Positions 53,570 to 64,000 of a stretch of 64,000 nt of DNA are shown piece after piece. Source of the DNA: Zonotrichia leucophrys gambelii. Lineage: Eukaryota; Chordata; Aves; Passeriformes; Passerellidae. Each line of letters opens with the position of its first letter. The stretch's first letter is position 1. The translations under genes were made by a program, and so were the position numbers. Where the stretch lies: contig NC_088172.1 of the NCBI RefSeq assembly GCF_028769735.1, positions 57,319,075-57,383,074 on the forward strand. Direction: 5' to 3'. The notes beneath the pieces are model-generated. The model searched no databases. It had not been told where the DNA came from and saw nothing but the letters and a program-made list of their open reading frames with translations.

Positions 53570-56115
53570 AAAGCCCTTTACAGACCACATAATTCTCTAT
53601 ATTGACAAACTGGGAGAGGCTGTGTGCTCTGGTGTTGGTTCATGTGTTGGGACTTCCACATCACTTTGCTTACTCAGTTATGAATTTGACAATTGTTACA
53701 ATTGTCAGCATCTCATGTTTTCAGAGATCCAGAAGTTAAAGCATATGTTTGACAGGGCCCCAGCTCCATCCTAATGGATGCACATTAAATTGATTGGAAG
53801 GTAATAGCTGCTGCTCATGGAAAGATGACTGTACCCCTTGGCTGCCACAGAGTCTCTCTCTCATCTCTTGCTGCCTCTGAGCACGGGGGAAGTTGAGGAG
53901 AGCTGGAAGTACCTGGGGCTCACCGAGGTGCCCAAAAGGTTTGGGCAGGTTTGATCTTTCTGTGAGTAACCACCAAGGCAGCTGCATCCATCAAATGCTG
54001 GCAGCTGTATAAAAGCAGTGCAGGTACTCAGCTGCCCCTCTGCCTTACTCCCTCCTCAAATACCAAGATTCTCCCTGGCTGGGGTGTATGGGAGCACCCG
54101 TGGGCTCTCATGGCGTTGCTTGCAGCTCTCAGTGCCCCCAGAGCTTCCTGTCATTACATTTCTTAACTGCAAGTTAAGAAGTGTGGCTGGGAGCAGCTGC
54201 CTCTCAGAATCCTGGGATACCTGCCACAGCCACCAGACAGGTTTCAAAGATAAAATATAAGACTTCACTTTTCTTAGATAAGTTTTGCAAGGTATTTGAC
54301 AAATACCCTTCTACTTTGACAAGTGCCATTAATTTTTAGGGCTTTTTTTTTTTTTTTTAGGCTAAATCATGCAAACATCAGCAGTGACTTGTTTCATTCC
54401 AAGGAAATCTGTCATGCTGTTACCGTGTCACGTACAATCTGCTTAGATACCATGTGCCTTGCCATTCACAGAGTATTCCAGGTAGCAATTGGTCATTACT
54501 GGGCTGTGAAATGAATTGCTCCCTGGCTGTGTATTCTTAAATGATCCCAAATAATTCTTCCCTCACCTTCAAATAAACAAAAAGCTTTTCTTTTTCTTCT
54601 CAGATGTGTAGCGTGTCACTACCATGCTACCCTTGGGAAGGTCTACCACAAGACATTTAGATCTAGCCACAAAGCCACCTGAAAGGTTTCCACATGTGCT
54701 TCATGCCTTCAGAAGAAGCCAGTCTGCATGGGACAGGAACTCCCTGTGCACTTTGGGCAGGCTCCCCATCACTTTCTGGATATTATATTGCTTGCTATTG
54801 AAAAGCACTGGCAGCATAAATAACATGATCCATCTACATGGCTGTATAAAATTTATGTTCACACAATTCTAGGATAGAATTGTTTTATTTCATCAAAACT
54901 TGGTGAGTTTTAGAAAGCAACACCTTTTCAATGAATGACTAATATTAAAAGGATGGTCTAAAAAAGTTATAGAAATGTCCTCATTTTGCAATAGCTCTCT
55001 TTGTGAAGGTCTATTTACTGTTTGCCTCACCCTTCTAAGCCATCTCATGCTTCTAACCTCGGGGGGAAAAAAGCCCAACCATTTTTATTACTGCCCAGGT
55101 ACTTCTGCCTTCATGCCTAATATACAACCTGGCAAGTTTCTGCTCAGAGAGTAGTGATGAGGGAAAAATAGAGCATGTATTTTTTGTCAATATGAACTTG
55201 CCCGAGAATCTGCTCTTACTGGGACTATACCCAAATCTAAGTGGCTGCTATGTGACTTCCTCCCCTTGTATCCCTCTTGAATCACACAAAGATGTCCCTG
55301 TCTCTGCTCTGACAGGTTGCAAAGTGCTCCCTGTACTGCAGAAGTTAACTGATCTCAGTCTTTGGACAAGCAAATGTGCAGGAGAAAAAAAATACCTCAC
55401 CCCTGTCTCATAACAGGAGTTAGAATACACACCTTTACTGAAGTACAGGAACAGGGTTAGGTAAAACTTCTCATTAGGCCAACTGATGTGACCTATGGGC
55501 TATGCTCTTGCATTCAAAAGCTGTGACAGCAGCAGAGAAATCCAGTGGCTTACTTGATAATCAACTAAGCCTTCAGTTCCCAGAAATCAGTACTCTTCCA
55601 TTGGCTCCAGTTAACCATGCGTGTTTACATCCATCTGTGAAAACATTTTGAATTTGTTCATTTATTTGTTACTAGCTTAATAAAACATGCTGGCACCTGC
55701 CATCATCTCTGAAGTCAACAGAAGTCCCAGGGCTACTTCCCATGCATCCAATCTGGAATTTGATACAGCCCTAACTAGATTAAGAACTTGTGTTTGGGTA
55801 ATGAACTTTCAGAGCCATGCATGAGTGCCAAGTTGAGGTTCACAAGGAATTCAGGGGCAATACACCCAGGGCAGGCTTCACATGCCTTTGGGGCATAATT
55901 GGAGAAGAATGTTAAATCCTTTCCTAAATAAGCAAGAGAGAAGGCCCTGGCACAGGGCATCCTCTGACTCCACAGCAATTACATCTGCACAGCTTTCAGC
56001 ACTTCATCCTTTGTAGCACTCCTCGTCCTTCCTAATGAAGGAGAGAAAAGAAAAGTAAAAAGAAAAACATCTGCAGGGCTCAGTACCTAGAGCACTATGT
56101 TATCCCTATGTAAAT

Positions 56116-56180
56116 CCAAGTATCTCCATGGGTTTCAACAAAGAATTAAGGTGGATTTAGCTACCTGTGGAGATACTTGG
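56116..56180. repeat. 13-bp inverted repeat
   Basis: The left arm CCAAGTATCTCCA (56116-56128) is exactly complementary to the right arm TGGAGATACTTGG (56168-56180) across a 39-base loop. Function is unknown. Confidence 0.9.
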
Positions 56181-57302
56181 CTTCTGAATTCTTCTCAGCA
56201 CTCCTCATGTAGCAAAGAAAAATCTCTCTACATCAGCAAGATTTATTGATGAAGTTGTTCTGTAACGTTAGTAGCTTTTGTGAGAGGTTACAATGAAATG
56301 TGAAAAGACAGAGCAGGAATGTTGGACATTTCTCAAGCTGGAAGTATCACAGCTGAAGACTCAGTTTCTCTGGTAAATGAATATAGTTAAAGAAATTTCT
56401 AGCTTCAATATTTTGGTGTCTCCCTTCAACTCATCTTGGCAATTGATAAATCATGTACTGTCAGAATGACTCTACTGATCCATGAGGTTAAAAAGAAAAA
56501 AGTGAATTGTCCAGGACCATGAATCATTACTTTGATTGAATCAATGTGAGCTAGCTTACATCAGATCTGATTTTACCTTAGAAGAGGCTCATGTGTACTG
56601 CACATCCAGAAAAGTGTATGTGAATTTTATGTCTGAGAATTGGCTCCAGGATACACAACTGAACTGGTAGCAATTTGCTCTGGTTTTAGCTAAATGTTTC
56701 ACAAGTGTTGGCACTACTACAACTTCATACTGAAACTAGTACAGATGTTATGGGCACAAACTGCTTTTCTGGAGATGGATAAGCTCCAGGAAAACTGGGC
56801 TCTGTGTCACCTGTATGTAAGTTGCCTGGTGAAAAAATTGGCATTACCCAGAGTTCCCAGATGCCCTGAGATGTTGGTCAATGGTAGCAAAGAGAAATCT
56901 ACATGTCCACATAATTTCTAATTTCTTGGGCTTTGGAAGAAACTCAATTTCCTGTCTGGAAATATCTTTAGAAGCATCACACACCAGAGCAGAAAGATGA
57001 TGGGTCTCTCTCATGCAGTGAATTGTCCTTGAAATCAGACATATCCTCATGGTATTTTAACATACATGAGAGTCCAATTCATTTATATATTACTTTTCAC
57101 TACACATTTATGAGAACTGAAAGTAATTATACCTGTCCTCTTTCTAGAGATGAGAGAACTGGAAGAAAACCTGGCTCATTCAAAGCAATCACTCAAGAAC
57201 TAAGTCAGGATTAGAAATCTTTAAGGAAAAAAAAAATGCAACAGCTCTTCAGGAAAAAGAAAAAAGAACTGAAAGAGAGGCTTACTCTCTGCAGATGTAT
57301 TG

Positions 57303-57307
57303 TACAT
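57303..57307 (+). repeat. target-site duplication, left copy (TACAT)
   Basis: TACAT immediately precedes the LTR and is repeated immediately after it at 58638-58642. This is a 5-base duplication of the insertion site. Confidence 0.85.
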
Positions 57308-57648
57308 TGTCATGGTTTGACCAGGAAGGAGTGGGAATTCTGGGAAGCTGTGGTCAAACCAATGAAGGTTTTGGGTTTGAGACTGGCGTCCGGTGTGGCC
57401 AGTGGGGTTTGGACACACCTCTGAGAATACACAGGGGTTAAAAGCAAGGCACTGCCCTGGCACTTCCTCTTTGGGACATCGTCGGGCGAAGAGGTCAGAT
57501 CTCTTCCCCCGCCCAGCCCGCTGCTGCTGGGCGGGGGAGGGGCGGCCATGCGGTAGGCCAGGGGCCTGGACAGAGGTGGGGGTTGAGGGGCTTTCAAGGA
57601 TGGAAGGGTGGCGGAGCCCCAAGAGACATCGAGACATCGGGCAGCCAG

Positions 57649-57674
57649 CCCCCCCCCCCCCCCCCCCCCCCCCC
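57649..57674 (+). repeat. C26 homopolymer inside the LTR
   Basis: There are 26 consecutive C residues within the solo LTR, followed by an AGAGAGAGAG-type purine tract. This is a likely slippage and sequencing-error hotspot, so its true length may differ. Confidence 0.85.
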
Positions 57675-58508
57675 AGGAGAGAGAGAGAGGGCCGGCCCAG
57701 GAAGAGAAAAGGGGGGGGAAAAGAGTGCCCGGCCGGCCGCAGCAGCAGCACGTGTGGGAGTATCATCGTCCGGGACAGACAGAGACTGAAAACTTTTAAC
57801 CCTTTCTTGCATGATTGGGGCCTTGCAAAAATGCTAATCCTCCTCGAAGCTGAATAAGAAGGGAGATAAGAGATGAGATAAGGACCTGGCCCAAAGAATG
57901 TGGAGATGATTGGATGGGGAAAGATGATTTGGAGTGGCCTTTTGGCTGGACTTTTCTCGTGGCTATGGACTCAGTTGTTCCTGTGACACAGACTGCATTT
58001 AGGGGGAGGCAGTGCCTCAAAACCAGGAGGGTTCATTCGTGAGGACCCCCCGGCCCCAGGGGGTTGGAAAAATATGGGGGGGACAGATGTCCCAAAAGCA
58101 GAGACTGTGCCTTTTTGGAGTGAGACAAGGCATCCTTGAAAGACAACCCTAAAAGCAGCTCTGGTCCATGCCGTCAGTGGTGAGAGCACTGGGCATGGAA
58201 GGACGATGTTACAAGCGGCAGAAGGACTTTTTTTCTTCCGGGTGGTGCCGAAGTAACAGAGAAGCACACTAGGTTTCAGTGTGTTTCCAGGAGAAGCCTA
58301 TGGAACGAGAAGGACTCCTTTCCTCTTCATGAACTGATGTTTGAGTATACAAAAGTGTCGTGCCGGGCTGGGCAGTTGTTTTGGGAGAATGTATTGGATT
58401 GGGAAAGTCAGGTGGTGGGGGAGGAGGAAAATAGTTTTTTTGTAAGGTTTTCAATTATTTTCTTTTTTTTTTCCTTATAGTCTCTCCCTATTTTCCTGTA
58501 GTTTAAGT

Positions 58509-58514
58509 AATAAA
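58509..58514 (+). promoter_or_regulatory. LTR poly(A) signal
   Basis: AATAAA lies inside the solo LTR on the plus strand, preceded by a pyrimidine-rich stretch. Its position near the 3' end of the LTR fits the R region and fixes the element's orientation. Confidence 0.75.
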
Positions 58515-58637
58515 GTGGTCTTTATGTTTAAGTTAGAGCCTGTTTTGCTTATTCCTGGTCACATCTCACAGCAGACACCAGGGTGAGGCATTTTCATGGG
58601 GGGGGCACTGGCTCTGTGCCAGGCTCAAACCATGACA

Positions 58638-58642
58638 TACAT
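58638..58642 (+). repeat. target-site duplication, right copy (TACAT)
   Basis: This is the second copy of TACAT, directly after the LTR terminus at 58637. Confidence 0.85.
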
Positions 58643-60390
58643 TTATATTGCCCAAACTCTTTTAGAAACTTGTGGGCATCTGTGATCCCAATACTAATGA
58701 GTTCTGCCTTTATCTATGTAAATTGAGTATTTACTTTGACTGGTAAACTACAAAGTGTTTATCTTATAATAAGAGATAGCAGAAAGACAATTACCATGCT
58801 TCTTTTGTAGCTTGGTATGTAATGCTGCTCAGGACTCACAGGAGAATAAGATTACCACACTGAAAATTCTTTATCTCTTATTTTGGAAAATCATTTTCCT
58901 CTGTCTAATCTTTTCCATTATCAATTTACACTGTTCATGTTATTTCAGAAGAGATTGAAATGAGCACAATACCCAAAACAAGTCTCTTTGGTACATATGA
59001 CGACAGAACAATCTTTTCATTTGACTCATCTGGTTCTGTTTCTTATAACACCATGCAAATGGACACCTTTTGTAAGATCTAGCAACATAATACATTCAAG
59101 AACTTCAGGACACTTGTTTGGCAATGGTGATTTTTTTTTAGCTACCTATTTGTGTAGCTTAATTAGCAAAATTTTTATTAGAGTTTTGCACCTTTTTTTA
59201 CCTCATCTCATCTAGTGGCAAAATCTGTAGAAATAATAAATTTCTCTCACTCTCGATTAGTTTCTAAGAAGACCAATATTTTAACAATATTGCTTCCTTG
59301 CCTGCTACTCAGCTACTGACATTTTTACTGAAGTCTCTCCCAAAGCAGGGGAGGCCTGACAGTCATCTCTTTGGTTTTCCATATCCTCCATATCCTGAAT
59401 TACAGGGAAGATATTGGATGTTTCTAGATGAACATTTTGCTCTTGACAGGATCACCAGACACATCAATCAATGCACCCATAGCTTTGCCTGTGCTGCAAC
59501 AGCAGCAGGTTAGCTGGTAATTGTTGTTCCATGCCACACAAAGCCGCCTGTACCTTTGATTACCCATGACATTACATTAGCACCCAGCTCTGTTGCCAGC
59601 TCTGCTTCATTAACAACACCAAACAACACTAAAAGCTCATTTGCTCTCTGTGATGCAATGGCAAGGAGAAAACTGCCTGCCCACCAGTGGGGATGCTGCA
59701 GCTGGTCTCACAAAGCAGCAGCCTGGAAGAGAAAACCCACTCACAATTCAGTGCCTTCAGGTAGTTTTAGGGAACTGGTGAGACCCATGCACCTAAATTT
59801 GTCTCCAGCATCAAGGTCTAAGAGAAGAATCCCAGCAAAGTGCCCAGGGCAGTGCTGGATTTTTCAAGGTAAAAGAGCCTTTCTTTTAACTAACCTTTAA
59901 CCATAAAACCTCAAATATTTTCCTTTTACTTATTTTTTTTTCCTGACACAAAGACAGCATAGAAAATAAGGAGGGAGGAAGCTTCCTACATCTCTGCAAT
60001 TGTCTCCATCATGACAGAATTTGTTCTCGGTCACGCAGGTTGGGATTGATGCAGTGTAAGAAATTTTGGAGCCTTATAACTGATGACTGCTTGGGAAAGC
60101 ACAGTTGCTCTTTCAGCTACTTCTCAGCACCAGCAAAAAAATAACTTCTACATTTTAAAATTTTCAGATTCAGATTACATTCATGTTTTGTGATGAAAAG
60201 GAGAAAAAAAGTACACGTCCAAGATTTTCAAGAAAAACAAAAACTTCCTATTTCAGAAAGAGTTGAACAATCTCTGTAACTACTTGTGTGGCTAATTAAT
60301 GTGTATAATTACCATGTACCAAACATTGTGACACCAGAGTTTTGTTAGGTGTTATTCAGTTAGAATGATGGGGAAGCTGTTGGGTTTTTT
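58643..60390. other. gene-free spacer upstream of second CpG island
   Basis: No gene was recognised. A 114-codon frame at 59556-59900 has no known motif. The stretch is AT-rich up to the start of the CpG island. Confidence 0.6.
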
Positions 60391-60781
60391 CCCTCAGGAA
60401 GTCACAACGCAAAAAAGGACTTAATTTGACCCAAACTCTGAAGCATGACGCGAAGAGCGCATCTCCCTCACACTAAGCAGCGGCAATTTGAATTACAGAA
60501 TCACAGAGTCGGAAAGCCCCCGCTTGCCGGCGGGGAGGCGAGGACGAGAAAGGTCAGGGCAGGTCCGCGGGGACGATGGCGAAGCGACGGGCCAGCTCAC
60601 GGCGCCCCCGTTTCCCGGCACCCACGGGACGGAGTTTCCCCGCGCCGGGCAGCGCCGCGAACCGCGCATCTTCCCACGGGGACGGGAGGGGGCGGGGCGC
60701 CGCCATGCAAATCAGGCTCTCGCAGCTAATAGGCGGGCGAGCCGGCCAGAGGGGCGGGGCGCTCCACTCCGCTCCGCGGGG
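60391..60781 (+). promoter_or_regulatory. CpG-island promoter, putatively of STX11
   Basis: CpG density rises sharply from about 60.45 kb. Two GC boxes (GGGGCGGGGC at 60689-60698 and 60751-60760) flank a perfect octamer ATGCAAAT at 60705-60712, and a CAGGAAGT ETS-type site lies at 60395-60402. There is no TATA box; an initiator-like TCCACTCC lies near 60763-60770. Plus-strand orientation is inferred from the splice donor at 61047. ETS and octamer sites fit a blood-cell gene, which agrees with STX11 known from mammals, but the gene identity rests on expected gene order next to SF3B5. Confidence 0.65.
60705..60712 (+). promoter_or_regulatory. octamer motif ATGCAAAT
   Basis: This is a perfect POU2F (Oct-1/Oct-2) octamer, lying between two GC boxes in an otherwise GC-rich promoter. 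Confidence 0.7.
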
Positions 60782-61046
60782 ATGAGCGCTCGCCTCGACG
60801 GCGCGGGCTCTGCGGCGGCATCGGCACCTCCGGCACCGGCACCTCCGACACCGACACCTCCGACACCGGCACCTCCGACACCGACACCTCCGACACCGAC
60901 ACCTCCGACACCGGCACCTCCGATACCACCGGCATCTCCGATACCACCAGCACCTCCGACACAGGCACCTCCGGGAGCGGCAGCGGCACCTCAGGGAGCG
61001 GCGCGGGCGGAGCGGCACAGGAGCGGCCGGACTGCCCGTCCCGAGG
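60766..61046 (+). other. STX11: putative first exon of STX11
   Basis: The exon is placed from an initiator-like site near 60766 to the strong splice donor after 61046 (CGAGG|GTGAGTA). It holds an ATG at 60782 whose frame stays open for 88 codons up to the donor and is proline/threonine-rich because of a 15-bp minisatellite. In mammals STX11 has a non-coding first exon and its whole coding sequence in a later exon, so this frame may be untranslated, an upstream ORF, or an N-terminal extension. Syntaxin-11 is a t-SNARE needed for cytotoxic granule release. The identity is inferred from position next to SF3B5 only; no syntaxin coding sequence is in the window. Both ends are approximate. Confidence 0.4.
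60825..60980 (+). repeat. 15-bp minisatellite in the putative first exon
   Basis: Ten head-to-tail units of CACCTCCGACACCGR type. Eight are 15 bases long and two (60915-60932 and 60933-60950) are 18 bases long with GATACCACC in place of GACACC. All unit lengths are multiples of three, so the reading frame is kept; in the 60782 ATG frame it encodes APPTP/TPPTP repeats. The unit has no stop in any frame, so the open frame alone does not show coding. Confidence 0.95.
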
Positions 61047-61052
61047 GTGAGT
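61047..61052 (+). promoter_or_regulatory. strong 5' splice donor (GTGAGT)
   Basis: CGAGG|GTGAGTA closely matches the vertebrate donor consensus. It is placed just after the minisatellite and within the CpG island, a common position for the end of a first exon. Confidence 0.65.
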
Positions 61053-64000
61053 ACCTGCCGCGACGGGGGAGGACGAGACAGCGCTTTCCTCGGGGCCAGG
61101 CAGGGTTTGGTTTCTTCACCCCGGGCACAGCCGGTGCTGGTTCCCGGGACGGGGGCACAGCCGTATTCCCGAGCTGCCCTGAGCTGGAGTTCCCGGACGC
61201 CGAGGGCAGTGCTGGGAGCCCGGACTAGCCGCCCCTTCCCGGGCTGTCGGGGCGCTCGGCACCTCGGTCTTGCCTACGAGTAGAGGAAACTGCCCCTTTT
61301 GAGTCGAGTGACAAAGTGTGAAGCCCGGAGGCAGAGAGATGATAGGATATGCGGACTGGGCTTTTGGGTCCGAAGATGTCTAGCCCTGGTCCTCATAGAA
61401 TACAAAAGGGATGGCTGGGTTTTCACAGGATGAGAGAAAAACAGAGGCACTTTCAAATAGATGTCTGCATTCCCACTGCTTTGTTTGTCTGGCTTAACGA
61501 GTATTAACATTTTATTCATAGTGCTCATACATGGTTATGAATAGCTCCACAGCAGATTTTACAGAAAATTGGTTTAAATGCAAAATATGATAGCTTTTCC
61601 TTTGTTCTTGAGTGTCATCATGGCAGATCTAGAAGTGGGTGCAAAAGTTAGTGTTCTTTGATTGCTTCCAATTAAATTGATACTCATTTCCTTCCTTCCA
61701 AGAAGAACTGGCCCTCATGAATGTCTGAGATAACTACATGTCACTCTGATACTGAGAAAGGAAATGACTAGAATAACAGCACTGGCCAAAAACGGACGCT
61801 TGCACTTCTTGTTCCTGTTCCTTAGAGCGTATTTTAGCAACTGTCTTTTAAGCTGTCAGGTATCAAAATGGCAAACTATGACTTTTTAGGATGAGAATAC
61901 AAATTGAATGATGATGCTTTCTTATCATTGCTGATACTCGCTATTTAAATAGTAGTGAGACTACAAGATGACCATAATATTTTTTTTTTAATTCAAAATA
62001 GACCAGAGGTCTAACAGATGAACAGAATAAATGTCATCATTAGGAAAGGATGGTTTAGGTGTCCAGCTCCTCTGATGACCTTTTTTCTCTGACTGCCTTG
62101 TATGCCCACGGCTCTGAAACTGAAATTGCGTGTTCTGTCATATGTTATGTGGTGGTTTGGCTGAGGCTAAAACTGCAAGTTACGCTCTGTTGTTGAAAGA
62201 CATCTCCATGACGAAAGTAATCATGGTACAGAAGATCTCTTGAGACATTAGAATGAGTGAAATGTGGTACCTTCTGGGCACTGGTAGATAAATATGATGT
62301 TATGGAATGCAACTGCATGCTCTATCAGTGCTGGAGAATTTGGGTGCTGTAAGATTAGGCTCCATGTCTGACATCACTATACTAACAGTATACTAACACT
62401 AACAGTAACCAAGACCTGCTTCAGAAGGAGAAATTGTAGTTGCCACTGGTGCATAAATAATCGAGAAGGAAGATAATCTGCTGCATGAAAAGAGTCACCT
62501 AAATTTCTCCCCAGCATGGGCAGCACTGTGTGGACTAACACTTTGTGCTGGACCCACAGTGACACTGGGGCTGAGGGCATGGAACAAATCCTGGGAATGC
62601 AGGGCCACTGTGGGACTGTAAGACATTTCTTTATCCATTTGGTGCACTGGAGCTGTGCACCTCAATCAGGCCTGAGAGGGCTTTCTGTATCTTCTCTCTT
62701 TCTGTCAAGGAAGAAGGTCCCACAGTGCTTCCACAGAGAAATGGTCTAATTTTCAGCAAGGCACAGCCAGTTCAAAGTAGGCCTTGTGAAAGAAATTGAT
62801 TACTTTGTGTGTTTCCAGTGTCGACACAGGGATCAAACTGACCATCTCCCTTTCCATAGAAAACTCCTTTTATGTCTTGGAGTACTGTCTCACCCTCCCT
62901 GGTCTTCTGAATTAAATGAAGATAATTCCTTCTGCTCTTCTTTCTCCAGGAGTGTATTTTCTAAAATGTTTGGAGACAATTATATACCAAATATGCTTCC
63001 TTTGACTTTCCTAATGTGATGACTGTTTCAGGATGCACTTTTCCAACTGAGGCCTTATCTATGCCAAGCAGAGTAAAACCAGTCCTTCCCAAGCCATCTC
63101 TCATTAAAGACATTAGGTTTTGGGTTTTTTACAATGACCCTATATTGTGAGCTTGTTTTGTGGCTTGCAATCAGCTATAACCTCACCAATGCCTTCCTAC
63201 TGCCAAACTAGGTGTTTCCTACTTTATATTTGTCTGAATAATTTTATCTAAATGTGCTAGGCTTGACTATATTGAATTTTGTTATCTTTTTGTTAATTCT
63301 TCTCTTACTGTCAAGATCATCAAATTCTCATAATTTCTCCTTCCCTGCCCTCACCAAACACTTGCTTCTACTCCCTTCCAGTTCAGTGTCACCTGGAGAC
63401 TGTACAAGCTCGTGTTTGGTTTCACTCTCCAAGTCACTAATGGAAAATATGGATAATCTCTGAGTGTGACAGATGCCCATCCTAATGCTGATATGTTCAA
63501 AACCAGTTCTGATGGTGAGAAGGCAACTGCTGTGCAAATATGCTGGACCAGATACACTTTCCATTATCTTTTATCTGGCCCATCCATTTTCTTTGACTCT
63601 GGTCATTCCTGTAGTTCAAGGATGACAAAGCACGGTGCAGAAGTTACTGAGGCAATGTTAACTTAATTCAGTAAACCCATCTCAGTGCCAAATCTGGGGT
63701 TACCACTTTTTGCAGTGAAGCCATTTTTGGTTATGCGTGCATTTTGGGTTATTCCCCAAGATGTGGCCATGGACCAGCTCTGGTGAGGAACACCATTCCC
63801 AGGCTTTGGCCTAGGGCTGGCTCCTGGGAACCCCCTCTTGGGTAGTGGGGGGGCTCTACATGAGGGTAGCGGAACAATTTGGTTTTTATCTCTGCTTTGA
63901 TAGGCTAGATGAGCTATCAAGACACTCTACACAATCAGCAAGAGCTCTCACACAGTGCTTGGCACTTATATCTAGATAAAACTACAAGTAGTTTTATCAG
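61053..64000 (+). other. putative first intron of STX11, running off the window
   Basis: CpG density falls after about 61.25 kb and the rest is AT-rich with no recognisable exon, SNARE motif or repeat. If the upstream exon is real, this is intron and the single coding exon should lie beyond 64 kb. Open frames here are short with no motif. Confidence 0.4.

Larger units (their letters stand above)
51633..57302. other. gene-free AT-rich spacer
   Basis: No gene was recognised. AT-rich patches lie at about 52.42-52.53 kb and at 53.19-53.26 and 53.52-53.57 kb (TA dinucleotide-rich). A T16 run at 54343-54358 is followed by AG. Inverted repeats occur at 53687-53707 (9-base arms) and 56116-56180 (13-base arms). 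Confidence 0.6.
57308..58637 (+). mobile_element. complete solo LTR of an endogenous retrovirus (1330 bp)
   Basis: It begins TGTCATGGTTTGA and ends TCAAACCATGACA, perfect 13-base inverted termini with the canonical TG...CA ends, flanked by the 5-base duplication TACAT. An AATAAA at 58509-58514 lies about 125 bases before the end, as expected for R/U5 in plus orientation. No retroviral genes or primer-binding site follow, so this is a solo LTR left by recombination between two LTRs. The 5-base duplication is typical of ERVL-class elements; the class assignment is an inference. It contains a C26 run and G-rich tracts, which create long meaningless open frames on both strands. Perfect termini and duplication suggest a fairly young insertion. 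Confidence 0.92.

Noticed and set aside
53687..53707. 9-base inverted repeat (TGACAATTG / CAATTGTCA)
   Set aside because: The arms are short and AT-rich; this is expected by chance in a sequence of this size.
54343..54360. T16 followed by AG, resembling a splice acceptor
   Set aside because: There is no coding frame or donor downstream; poly-T followed by AG is common in AT-rich spacer DNA.
57221..57766. 181-codon minus-strand frame and overlapping plus-strand frames (to 154 codons)
   Set aside because: They lie almost wholly inside the solo LTR and are produced by the C26 run and GC-rich sequence; poly-G/poly-P stretches are homopolymer translation.
60493..60512. CR1-like tail words (ACAGAATCACAGAGTCGGAA)
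   Set aside because: It resembles a CR1 3' tail, but the following sequence is promoter-type GC-rich DNA without other CR1 blocks; probably coincidence or a tiny remnant.
60554..61018. 154-codon minus-strand frame rich in Arg-Cys repeats
   Set aside because: It is the antisense reading of the 15-bp minisatellite; no stop occurs in any frame of the unit.

Overview
The window looks like vertebrate nuclear DNA from a bird, probably a songbird. Most of it is AT-rich and CpG-poor, with no bacterial-style gene packing. The recognisable repeats are avian: many fragments of the CR1 LINE (ending in the typical ATTCTATGA-type tail or its complement) and two endogenous-retrovirus LTRs. The songbird assignment rests on recalled resemblance of the 1.33 kb LTR to passerine ERV LTRs and was not searched.

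Only one protein-coding gene is complete and certain. It is the intronless SF3B5 gene on the minus strand (CDS 39425-39685), encoding the 86-residue SF3b10 subunit of the U2 snRNP SF3b complex. It has a CpG-island promoter with a ZNF143/THAP11-type element and a GC-rich 19-bp tandem array, and a canonical poly(A) signal at 39290-39295.

A second CpG island lies at about 60.45-61.25 kb. It has GC boxes, a perfect octamer (ATGCAAAT), a 15-bp minisatellite and a strong plus-strand splice donor at 61047. In mammals the neighbour of SF3B5 on this side is STX11, on the opposite strand, with its coding sequence in a later single exon. I therefore infer that this island is the STX11 promoter and first exon and that 61047-64000 is its first intron. 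No syntaxin coding sequence is present in the window, so the assignment is by position. PLAGL1, expected on the left side of SF3B5, is also not visible; its zinc-finger exons would lie beyond position 1.

Layout: 1-39.2 kb is non-coding flank with CR1 fragments at 11.4, 14.1, 23.7-25.0 and 34.5 kb and a reverse LTR at 13.0-13.3 kb; 39.3-40.2 kb is SF3B5 and its promoter; 40.2-60.4 kb is non-coding, with CR1 copies at 45.4, 49.5 and 51.2 kb, an AP-1/MARE motif cluster at 47.4 kb and a complete 1.33 kb solo LTR at 57.3-58.6 kb; 60.4-64 kb is the second promoter and putative intron. I found no sign of a novel multi-gene system. The items most worth checking are regulatory or repeat-derived.
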